Assembly (NCBI GenBank): GCA_037893225.1
Contig: JAZGUH010000484.1
Location: 1,426,001 to 1,490,000 of the forward strand
Length of the DNA: 64,000 nt
Direction: 5' to 3'
Source: Hippasteria phrygiana
Lineage: Eukaryota; Echinodermata; Asteroidea; Valvatida; Goniasteridae
Part shown: positions 45,901 to 54,714 of the stretch, piece by piece
Position numbering within the stretch: the stretch's first letter is position 1
Layout of the letters: every line of letters starts with the position of its first letter
Position numbers and translations under genes: made by a program
The notes under the pieces: generated by a model
Seen by the model: only the letters and a program-made list of their open reading frames with translations
Database searches by the model: none
Told to the model about the DNA's origin: nothing

Positions 45901-48591
45901 TGACATTTGGAAAAGTATGCTCTGTTCGTCGTCAGGAGACTGCCCTAATGACGAACAGAGCATACTGTTTGAAGCATTGTTACCAACAACTGGTTCTTCT
46001 TTGAACCACACAAGTCAAGAGCGATGAAAACTTCACACGGTAATACCGTAAACCCTCCATACTTGAAGGTAATTTTGTTTTACAAATTATTTAACAGATT
46101 ACGATTGACTCGTCGGTGCATATACTACAGGCTTGCCAGTGGCTGTGTGGTAATGCTTCCAAAGATGTCCATCAGAGTGCAACTCGTCTCAAAGAAGCAG
46201 ACACCGAGAAGCTTGAAGAGCTCAAAGTCAAACTAGACGCCAACAACTCAAAACTCCGCGTGAGTGTTTCTTTGTTTCAAAATAATGGCCAGCTGTCGGA
46301 ACTTTTAGCGACTCCTCTCAAGGCCAGAGTATCACCGTTTTTTGGTTGTATTTGTGTAGATTACGTCGAGTGAGCTTCTGCAGGTGTTTGGCCAGCATTG
46401 CAATCGGATGTGCACTGATGTCTGGAAGCAGGGCATGCCTATGGGGAAGGTATGGAGGAAGAAAACGACAAATGGTAGGTAACGGATTCCTCAGACTTGC
46501 ATCTTTGCATCATTTGAGAAAAAAAATGGAGCATTTCCAGAATCCAAGATATACCAGAGTCAACTTGTCGACAGAAAAATATCAACTTTGGGGACATAGT
46601 TTTTTGCCCGTCCTGGTGTTATAGTGTGAGTACTTTCCAAAAGGCTGTGAGGAAATCTTGACAAAGCCTGCTCTGGTGGAACTCGAACCAAGGCATCCCA
46701 TTTATTAGTGCAGAATCTTACCACTCAACAACCACCAAGCTTGCTGGGGTCGGCTGACCGATTTGAATCCAATATATTGGGGGAGGTGAGTTGGTCTCAC
46801 CAACGGTGGAAGTTGCCCCGCCTGGGTCTGTAGGTCTGAAAATTAGGATAATTTCTTTGATATCTATTGAAGATTTATCCTCTGTTTAGATGTGGACCCA
46901 GGAAACTGTAAGGGTGGTGGGGCTGGCAACCTAAAATGTGACTAATCCCACCAATTCTGTTTTACCTAGAGCGGCTTTTAACCTTATATTGGGAAGATTT
47001 CCATTTTTTTAAAAGCAGATACTGTGCAGTCAAATTGTTTACATGCATTTATAACGTTGCATACCATGCAGTTAAAAATGATGTTTCAAAATAGCTTCCT
47101 ATCCAAGTTGATCAAGATGTTTATTTTTCTTGATTTGGCACAGACCTACCCTCTGAGCATAACCCTTACGTCCCGGCAGCTGTCAACACAATATTGGTTC
47201 CGCTGGTAGAGGGAGTAAGTCATCTGAGAATAGCAGCCCAGATTGCCATAGTATCCGTTGCCGTGACGAACATGCTGGAGACCTGGATGGTTCATGTACT
47301 ACGCGAGAAGCCCAAATTCAGGTAAATTTACTTTCCGTGTAATCCAATCTCAGGTTAATGCTTACGCAATTTCAGCCAAAAGATTGAAATTATTTTAAAT
47401 GGGGATGGTGCCAAACCTTTATACAAAACCAGAACTTGGCATAAGCTGTGACCAAGAAGAATGCAAATTACTCTATTAATTCATACATTACCCAAAAATC
47501 CCAAACATGAACATTCATAACTTCACCATTGAATGTCCAATTATAATAAATATAATTCCAATCAGAATCCATCAATAAATCATATTTAACCCCCTGCCCA
47601 ATTCTGTCTGATTTCACAAGAAATCATGTTGATCACTTATATGAAGTTGATCATTCATTTCCTGATCTTGTAACTAATTCCGTTGTCTAAATCTCTTCAC
47701 ATTCCGTAGTATTCACGGAGCACACCAACTCGGTCAAGATGTTGGCTACGTTCGTTCATGGCTGATGTCCGACTCCAATGGGCTGGAACTCCAAACGAGA
47801 CAGAGCGTGCTCACGCTGGATGCCTTCAAACACTTTGAGGGCGCTCTATCACTCCTGAAGCATCAGCCGAGACGTAAAGGAATCAACTCACCCACGAGAG
47901 ATGATACAAGTGAGTTTTAATGAGTGATATTAATTTTCAAAGTTAACAAAGAAAACTGGCAGGGGTGGGATTTGAACCTGCAACCTTGAGAGTACCATAC
48001 CGGTGCTCTACCAGCTGAGCTATCTTGCCCTATGTTGATGGTCTCCCAAATTGTCAGTGCCTTTGTTCAGAAGTCATAAACCCATAATGCCTTATAGCCA
48101 GGGATCACACCCCAACCCTATGATACAACCTGGGAAGCGACATTGTGGGGATCACTCAATGAGGATACAGATATTATAATTTCAACTCTTCCCCCATAAA
48201 ACTGCACTGGAATAGGGGGATACACCTCAGTATTATCTAATACTGCAAATGACTAATTATTGTTCCTGTCTGCAAGTGAGGTTATTTTTGAATGTCATGC
48301 TCATTTATAATAGATTCTGAATACAGCAGCAGCACTGCGCCCAGTGCCGAATCTCACCCTGGTAGTATGAGCAGCTTATCGGACACCCTACCCCCTGGGG
48401 GAAGCAACAATCAGACCACGATGGGGGAACCCCTAGCTCTAGGCAATGGCAGCGACATCGGTGAGAGCAGCTTTGAGGAGGAGACATTCCGCGTGCCGCG
48501 TCGCAAGGAGTGGCTGAATCTGCGTGTCCACGGCAACCCAAAATGGCGGCTGTTGCCGTTCGGCTGCCTGAACGTGGGTGTGGATTCTTGA
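32320..48591 (+). CDS. CCDC142: Coiled-coil domain-containing protein 142 homologue
   Basis: Nine coding exons join in phase: 32320-33922 (preceded by an acceptor at 32300-32301), 39729-39815, 43912-44094, 45073-45251, 46098-46259, 46360-46474, 47144-47321, 47710-47909 and 48314-48591 (TGA). They give 994 residues. The family call rests on recalled similarity to vertebrate CCDC142. Examples are the FPVNRILRILSKER segment near residue 305, the surrounding helical LQ-rich segments, the later DAFKHFEGALSLLKH segment, and the basic C-terminus EWLNLRVHGNPKWRLLP. Most of the protein is predicted helical, with a Pro/Ser-rich N-terminus and a His/Lys-rich linker near residue 450. Its function is unknown; family members are described only by a coiled-coil C-terminal domain. 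Introns 1 to 3 hold a hAT-like element, a LINE fragment and several MITEs. An upstream non-coding or coding exon is implied by the acceptor. Confidence 0.75.
34201..34417. mobile_element. TTAA/CCCCTTG-family MITE
   Basis: TTAA at both ends, 217 bp, same orientation as 19111-19325. It carries ACGGGAGACGTCGGGGTGTC, CAACAATGGATTGAAACTGC and TGGCGTCATCCGTACGCAAG. It lies in the first CCDC142 intron, about 280 bp from the large exon. Confidence 0.75.
34850..35250. mobile_element. Dispersed repeat, CTCCGAGGACAAGAGG family, longer copy
   Basis: The left part (CTCCGAGGACAAGAGGAAAA to CCTAGAAGTACATGC) and the right part (GGGACAATAGGAAACACAAA to TATTGGGAAAGTACGAC) both recur, inverted, at 38455-38665. 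The middle third is missing in that copy. It lies in the first CCDC142 intron and has no coding potential. Confidence 0.6.
35251..37950. other. CCDC142 intron 1, no gene seen
   Basis: Ordinary AT-rich intron. It holds a G-rich run at 37673-37705 and C-rich stretches around 37830-37890. ORFs in this interval have no domain and no usable splice sites. Confidence 0.45.
38010..38150 (+). repeat. Pyrimidine tract of C-runs and CT units
   Basis: About 130 bp of CCCCTCCC- and CTCC-type units without a purine. The minus strand is a dense G-tract able to form G-quadruplexes or triplexes. It lies in CCDC142 intron 1. Confidence 0.75.
38455..38665. mobile_element. Dispersed repeat, CTCCGAGGACAAGAGG family, internally deleted copy
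   Basis: This is the inverse of the two ends of 34850-35250. It carries CGTACTTTCCCAATACGTGC, TTTGTGTTTCCTATTGT, GACTAAGCACGTACTTCTA and CTCTTGTCCTCGGAG. Both copies are inside CCDC142 intron 1 in opposite orientation, about 3.5 kb apart. Confidence 0.6.
38803..39238. mobile_element. TTAA/CCCTAAC-family element with CTGCTAAATCCAAC repeats
   Basis: Starts TTAACCCTAACCCCCTTTCA and ends GCACCAAGGGGGTTAGGTTTAA, 436 bp. Inside, CCTGCTAAATCCAACAA-type units occur four to five times, with one inverse (TTTGGTTGGATTCTG). The last 60 bases resemble 5400-5475. It lies in CCDC142 intron 1, just before the second coding exon. Confidence 0.6.
39307..39360 (-). mobile_element. LINE 3' end fragment
   Basis: CAACACAAGGCCAAATGGCC and ACTCAAGGTGTGCGGGGCTA closely match the 3' end of the LINE fragment at 44170-44215. 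It is therefore a severely 5'-truncated insertion, or an element borrowing the LINE tail. Confidence 0.45.
40150..40435. mobile_element. TTAA/CCCCTTG-family MITE, long subfamily, decayed
   Basis: It has the same layout as 21581-21856, inverted: TACGGAGAACGGCCATAGC, AAGACCACCTGGC, the inverted TGAATAG/CTATTCA pair, TTTACGCTTGACTGCACAGC and TACCAGCACCCCAGCCGGAC. The TTAA flanks are lost. It lies in CCDC142 intron 2. Confidence 0.5.
40620..40725 (-). repeat. hAT-like end fragment (AGGGCTGTTC with ATTCGAAT repeats)
   Basis: Read on the minus strand it begins TATAGGGCTGTTCATTTTCG, then AATAATTTAGTATTCGATTA and TATTCGAATATTCAATACTC-type words. The terminal pattern matches the 42071-43143 element (AAGGCTGTTCGATAT). 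A similar end, GAGGCTGTCGACCGAATATT, is at 57160. No partner end or target duplication was found. Confidence 0.45.
40740..42060. other. CCDC142 intron 2, no gene seen
   Basis: AT-rich intron with several TACATGTA clusters (about 40950-40990, 41205, 41400-41530). Short ORFs show no domain. Confidence 0.4.
42071..43143. mobile_element. hAT-like non-autonomous element with 8-bp target duplication
   Basis: Bounded by the direct repeat CCCAACAC at 42063-42070 and 43144-43151. The termini are inverted: TAAGGCTGTTCGATAT on the left, and TAAGCCTGTTCGATAT when the right end is read on the minus strand. Subterminal regions are full of CGATAT, ATATCGCGATAT and CCGATATTCCGG words. Eight-base duplications and GGCTG(T/G)(T/G)CGAT ends are hallmarks of hAT elements. 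The 1,073 bp have no transposase; the interior contains GC-rich stretches (42210-42290, 42780-42830) of unknown origin. It lies in CCDC142 intron 2. Confidence 0.75.
44161..44815 (-). pseudogene. 5'-truncated LINE: reverse-transcriptase C-terminal fragment
   Basis: On the minus strand an open stretch reads LDWTSRHNLAGTHISNTAIR, ASQRLGCLYQAQWYL, then TTTIRPVMEYCSHIWADAPA and FDKIQRRVLNLVG. This is the thumb and connection region of jockey/CR1-like non-LTR retrotransposon polymerases. Below 44506 the frame breaks (stop codons, a shift near 44330), but the usual tail motif FKQNVNSYF is recognisable before TAG at about 44175. Only about 650 bp remain, typical of 5' truncation. It lies in the CCDC142 intron after the 43912-44094 exon, antisense. 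Confidence 0.75.
45320..45355 (+). repeat. Poly-G run
   Basis: About 24 consecutive G followed by AGCGGGAGGGGGAG, 70 bp after the 45073-45251 exon donor. It is able to form a G-quadruplex in the CCDC142 pre-mRNA. Confidence 0.75.
45832..46047. mobile_element. Hairpin element with roughly 100-bp arms, 50 bp from a splice acceptor
   Basis: The left half mirrors the right half around 45940. From the outside the matching blocks are GGTA..ACC, TTTTCATC, CTTGAGTTGTGTGGTTC, AAGAACCAGTTGTT and, nearest the centre, TATGCTCTGTTCGTC, which is exact. The centre is GTCAGGAGACTGCCCTAAT. It lies in the CCDC142 intron immediately before the 46098-46259 exon. Confidence 0.65.
46670..46990. repeat. Decayed second-type tRNA repeat plus TAGGGTTGG-family repeat
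   Basis: 46670-46750 on the minus strand is a damaged relative of 27366-27450 (GGGGTCGG, AGCTTGGTGGTTGTTGAGTG, GGTTCGAGTTCCACC). 46844-46990 matches 58977-59125 (TTAGGATAATTT, TTATCCTC, GGAAACTGTAAGGGTGGTGG). Both lie in one CCDC142 intron. Confidence 0.5.
47933..48175 (-). repeat. tRNA-containing modular repeat, near-complete copy
   Basis: On the minus strand it reads TCCTCATTGAGTGATCCCCA, CCTGGCTATAAGGCATTATG, CAATTTGGGAGACCATC, an A-box (ATAGCTCAGCTGG), a tRNA-like body and the tail TTTTCTTTGTTAACTTTG. The layout is the same as 4684-4985, without the CCCTTGTGG end. It lies in the last CCDC142 intron, antisense. Confidence 0.65.
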
Positions 48592-51500
48592 TGGTGGGAT
48601 GTATGTTGCTGGCAATAGATAGTCTCGCCACTGTGACCGTCGTCCTCTGTTCCTCTGTACCAATACCATGGAGCCGCTAAACCACACAATTTCACTCGGC
48701 ACAAAAACAAAATCAGCTTAACTAAAACAGGTTACCAGCCAAAACGGCATGAAGTGTATGTTGCTTGTACCTGGTTCTCAGCAGATTTCTTGCCCAGCTG
48801 GAAAAATTGCTAACCAATATTTTGTGCTAAGCAAGTCACAAAGTTGCAAGTTGCACAAATGTAGTAGGCATACAAGAGAAACGAGCGATGGGGAATTTTT
48901 TTCTACCAGGCTGACCATAGTTTAATCGGCAAGTTCAAGGAGCTTTTTCTTAACTTGCATATGCATAAAATCGTCTTACCACTTTAAAATATCTGGTATA
49001 AATGTTGGCACCCATTGTGATACTTAGCAGTGGTTCTCTGCTGTACGTGGCAACAGTATGACGGTGCACATAGCTGTTGATAACCAATGATGCAACTGGT
49101 ATCTTGTGGCTTTGTGTCAAATTGTCGACCAGACTGATCAAACTTGTCAGCGAGACTGGGTTTGGATGGAGCCTGTCCAACTCTACATGAAAAAAACATT
49201 TACCTCCGAAGTTGCTCTATGCTGCTGTAAGTAACATGCACGCCGACCTTGTTTCCATGGTTACGACCTTGTCCCACATGTTTCCCACTGTGCTTTGCTC
49301 AATCTTAAGCCCATGTGTATGGTGAAATGTACAACTACATTAGATATTTTAAGTAACCAGGCGTCTGTTGGCCAAGTAGCGCTTTCCATCTTATCACTTT
49401 GCATGTTATATTGCGCCACACCCTTTCCAGAAACTAATTCACAAAAGTTAACGCCCACATAAACACCTGCCAAACTTTCCAACACTATGTGTACCCATGA
49501 CAGGGACTAAGACCTAAAATGCATTGGAGTCGAGGATGAAAACTCTGATGACTTTTCACCAGATTACAGACCTATACTCCTGGTGTCAAAGTCAAGGTCT
49601 GGTACCTGGTAGTAAATTTGCCGCTGTCAGTAACATACACCTTGGCTTGCCACTGTCCTGTTGAATTTTGTAGCAATTTACTTTGAAGTTAGAAAATTCT
49701 GTTGTCGTTGGTGACTGAGGCTTTGAGTACACTTAATTTGCAATTCCAAAAATTCCCTGAGGATTGTTTAAATCCGAGCAAAGTAAAGTGTTTGTGGGAA
49801 ACTTTTATCCAAAATGTATCTGTGATTATCTCATGTTCTAAGGATACAAGTAAACGCATCTTGTAAAATTGTAGTGTAGAGTAGCTCTACGTTATTTATT
49901 TGACAAAGTAAATTATTGTATCATAATGATTATTTTTCAGAAAAACCAGCTTTGTTTGCCATTCACTGTTGTTTTAATAATGAAATAATACCCACCTTTT
50001 AGGTGACAAAATTATGCCAAATTTTTTAAAAGTAGAAGTTATTTTCAAGATTTGTATCCCTCTTTTGTTTGGCGAAGTGGGTTTTATTTACATTCTTAAA
50101 TATTGCAGATAGGAACAAAGTTTGTTTTAGATCGGTCCGTTATTGGGCCTAAACTTTACGTATAGACCCCATGTAATTGGTTCACATATTTCAGTACTTT
50201 ACATTAAGACAAGACCCAGGATTGTTAAAGCTAAATGAAACTTTTAATAATTTTTAGCCCAATTATCTGAAATAAATGTGTTTATCATACTTAATTGATG
50301 TCTTGATTAGATTTAGTGCACTTAACTTCTTTTTATACAAATGAAGGAAATATTCCTCAACAGTAATGAGATGTTAATAAGACAATACCAATGTGGTAAT
50401 ATATATGCACACGACACCATCCCACTTTTGACTGTCACTACTTGTGATGAGTAACTCGTAGTTTTGAAAACTGAGTAGTCAAATATTAGTTAATATTCTG
50501 AGTAAGAATTTAACGATCACTTACTGTGACTCTATCAGTGGAACATATCGTTCAGCACTATTGTGAGTTCAACCCTGAGGTACTACAGGGCTTTCCCAGG
50601 TCAACCTCTAAAATACTGAGGTTAACCACTAAAATACTGAGATTAACCTCTTAAAACCTCAGGTTTCAAAAAAGTACTTAATTACCACTGGCCACTTTCT
50701 TGACAATTTTTCTCCATAAGGAAAGTATGGGACGCTTACATCCGCAAAGTTGTATAATAAGGAAGCTTGTATCGATAATTGGTAATAGTGAAATAAAGAT
50801 GTTTGCCAGGCAATCCAATCATCAATCTTCCAACCCTTTGATAAACCATCTTGCCAGTTAAAGATTGCTGGCATTAAAGGAACAGTGATGTATTTTTATA
50901 GATCTTTTTTCCAGCCATGTGACCAGATGGCATCAAATGTGAACAATGTCACCACATCTCCCAGGCTTCTTTCCGCTACTCGTTTCCTCCAGCAAACTAA
51001 CAAGAGTTGTAGGTATTTGTCAAAAGGGAATGCACTGAAATCATTTGTTCCATCTTTAATCCCAAATCTTATTTTTCGGAGGTTATCAGGGTTTGGGCAT
51101 GTGAATGTGTGATCATGAACGTGTATCGGACTACAGCATTCGGATATCTGCAGATATATAACACTCCAAATTCACCAAGCAAAACTGTGAGCGTTTATAA
51201 AAGGCTTGAATATGTTGATGCAGTATGGGTGAGGGAAGTGCTCGTTTATAAGATTCCACATTCCTATATCACAGCAAACACAGCAAGATGGTGGCCAGTT
51301 TTCTCTACAAATTGCTGCACCATGACCTCTCCTCGATAAAAATGCAGAAATTCTGTGAACATCGGATTTTGCAGAGACCTGCATCTATTGTATAACACTT
51401 TGCATGTGACATCACATTAAAAAGGTCTGTAGGCAGCTTTCATACCACTAACGGACTCTTTTAAGTGTTTGTATTCACAAATCAAGCTGCATTCGGAACT

Positions 51501-52700
51501 TGGTCAGCATGCCAAGCTAGCTCGTTGACTTTCAATCCATTGGCATGCACGTTAATGCTCTTTCCCCTTAATCAATTCAGGATTTTCATTTGAGCAAAAA
51601 TAAGATTGAAGATGTTTTTCATTCTGAATAGTCATGTTTATGTGCAATATGTGTCTAATATTTTCAATGAACAATTTTTATAATGTGTAATTAGATTGAT
51701 AAGACTCGAGCTACAACCAAATTTTTGCAGAAATTTGAATGGACAGCGGTACAGTTCTCTTCATTGAAGGATTTGTGAAGTAATAAGAATCAGTGCTATA
51801 GTATTCATACCCATACTTGTACTTGTATTAATGAAAAGTACTCGACTACAAAACTACTATATTTAGGCAAGTCCAGGAGCTCGTGTTAGTTACGTATGGG
51901 ACATTCAGTAAACCTCTTAAAACAATTAAGATTTCAGTGTTTCTAATTCTAATGTTGGGCATCTGCAAGGAGAATATTCACAAGAATTTATGTTATTAGT
52001 CCTTGTGGTGGTTATGTAATTAAAGACAAATGGTGTGTTACATATAGGACTGCAAGGAGACCTTTTCTTGGACTTGCTCTTTAGTTGATAATGTGAAGCT
52101 AATTTCTTACCGGTGTGATATAGCATTGTGTATTTTTAAAAACCAACCAACAGTATTATTGAGGAAAAATGTGTTCAACACGGCTGTACTTAATTTGAGT
52201 GGAAATATATTTGTATTTGTATATTTTAAGGAATTCCTTACTCCAGCTCATGGTCTTAGCTTCAAGTTTTATAGTTCCAGGCTTTGAGATCAGTGCAATG
52301 CACTGTGCATGTACTTAATATGCCGATTCTTGAGAAAAGATATGCAGCAGTATGCATTGCACTGCAAAAGTAGTTTTACAAATTATATGTGAGTTATTCT
52401 GTGGCAAGCCAGCTTCAAGATATACTGGCCGTGCTTTTACAAAAGTAAATCTTTTTCCCTTCAAAGTATTTTCTTCAAAGTATTTTCTTCTAGCGTATTT
52501 TGTTGACCAAAAATCTACCTTTTTTTTCTATTTGAGGCGTCTTCAATCCTCCAAAGAGGTTTATTTTCTTGGGTGCATTCGAGCATGTAATGCACGCAAA
52601 GATAATCGCAAATTCTTGTCGGGCCGCTAGAAATTCAAGTTTTAAAGCATCTCATTCAAAAGTGAACAGCTTTTTTATTGCTGAAAAAATAGGAATATTT
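48592..52700. other. CCDC142 3' UTR and intergenic, no gene seen
   Basis: No exon with coding character follows the stop. AATAAA occurs at 50271-50276 and may be the end of the transcript. 48690-48850 is a decayed relative of the hairpin MITE at 21135-21380. A small direct repeat (AAAATACTGAGGTTAACC / AAAATACTGAGATTAACC) is at about 50610-50655. ORFs here have no domain. Confidence 0.45.
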
Positions 52701-52716
52701 GTGGGGGGTGAAACTC

Positions 52717-52960
52717 GAAGCTTTTGCTGTAATTTTCAGGAGTCCGGGAATTATCAGGTTTTGGAACTAGATTTCTAACGATCATCAGCCGACAATCGTT
52801 GGAAAACGATGTATAAACTTCCACATTTCTTGAAAACGACAGCACACCAGGTGCCATGTTTTCACAGGATGCTTGAGACTGCTATTTACGTAGTCTATTT
52901 CGTAATAAATCAGTCGTTTTTTTTTTTGATGTTTGCAAATGTTGTATACTACCTGTAAAC
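52717..52960. mobile_element. Copy of the 23895-24300 MITE lacking its left end
   Basis: Shared blocks in order are CTTTTGCTGTAATTTTCAG, GGAATTATCAGGTT, GCCGACAAT, CACACCAGGTGCCATG, CAGGATGCTTGAGACT and GTTTGCAAATGTTGTATACT. The left terminal repeat is replaced by unrelated sequence. Confidence 0.6.
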
Positions 52961-52979
52961 AGCTCACAGATAGCATTGT

Positions 52980-54300
52980 ATACAGAGGAATTGTTCACAA
53001 CCATAAATGAATTCTGCAACCAAAGAATTAATATATAAACTTTATCCATGCTGCCGTTAATATCTATAGCTTCATGTTTATAGAAGTTCGGGGAAAGTTT
53101 CAGTATGAATTAAGTGGTTTTTTTTAATTTAAAAAGAAGTGGTAGTGTTATTTTATGAAGGTGCAGGCGTTAAAACAAAAAACCAGAACACACAAGTCTC
53201 ATTTTTATGATTCTTGCTAGCCTTTTTTTCTTAGGAATGCCGATGTTTTATTTGGGCTCCATTTTATGAATATACGGTAAGAAATTCACTCAAATTGAAA
53301 TTCCCCAAACCAAGACTTCCCCTCAGGAATTAAAAGAAGAAAAAGAATTATATATGTTTCTTCTGACTTTATTCCAACATGCATATCAATAAACTATACC
53401 TTTGCAACTTAATTTTAACTTAACTTTTTGTTACTATTTTGTTCCAGTCTAGTTTTGTTGCACTGTTTTGTGTTCAAGTCTTCATCTTGTATGCCATAAA
53501 ATACTCATGTAAAAAGAGAAGTACTACTCTAATCCTTAAAAAGGTCTGTTCTGCATGCCACGAAAATGTAATTACTTTTTTATCTCTGTTGGACGGAAAT
53601 GTAATTATCTATGTATCTGCAGAAGTCAGATGTAGCTGATAAGAAAATAGTCTTTTGGAATGATACAGGTAACTGTGTGAAAGTAAAAAATCTGTTAAGA
53701 ATTTCCTGCCTGCTTTTCTTTTTTGGGGGGGGTCATTATTTTGCTGCTTAGTGAATTTATGTCTTATTTACTTGGAAATATTTTCAGAAAGATGATATAT
53801 GTGATAAGTACATAAACATACATGGTATGTCAGATTAATATTTATAATACATTAATTTTAAAAATATATGGAAAATATATATTGTGAGTTGTGTTTTTCG
53901 AATTTGAGTTGATTTTTTTTTCATTATAGATTGTAACTTGTTTATTTAATATCGCACAAGTTTGAGAAATTTGTTTGATATTTCTTCAGTTTAAGTACTT
54001 GATTTGTGTCAAATTAAATAAATATGAAATATACGTGTGCATACGGCGTTTCTCCGGCACATTTATTTCCTTTGATTTGTCGGGACATGTAGGTTTAAGT
54101 GCATGCATTTTTTCTGGTCATAATTCTTTCTAGGGTTTCCAAAAGCTTTTAATTCTTGTTTATCTCCAGTTCTCCAATAATTGTTTGTTGGGAAATACCC
54201 TTGAAATCTGACACATGCAAAGGATGACTTCAGAATACAGGTACGGCTTTTTATAGCTCCATGGTTGTTGGAGGGTGGCTCACTTTCATTATAAGTTCCC
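52980..54300. other. Intergenic, no gene seen
   Basis: Very AT-rich. It contains a possible AATAAA at 54017-54022 and ends in a C-run of about 24 at 54309-54333. No supportable ORF. Confidence 0.4.
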
Positions 54301-54714
54301 CTTTTCACCCCCCCCCCCCCCCCCCCCCCCCCCGAAACTCCCACCACACTAACTCGACGTTCACACTAGACTTCTACAAGTACCTTAACATTCTATTTTG
54401 ATCAAAAATTAACTGAACTAAGAAAATGTATTATTTTGATTTTTGTCCTACCCTCGGATATTTTACAAGCCGACTTTTAAATTTCTGCATTGATTAAAAC
54501 TGAAATAAATCGCAAAAAAGTAACATCAAATCCAAAATTGTTTTATATCACTGGTAAGCTAGTCTACTTTTAGACCGACGTGGCAAAAGAGCTTGATCTT
54601 CTCGATGGTCCCTGTTTGCATGGGCATACACATATTCCGGTGGCCGGGTACCAGCATCAGCATCTCGGCCATTTTTGACGAATGTATGGTGGTGGTTTGT
54701 TGTCAAGTTTCAGC

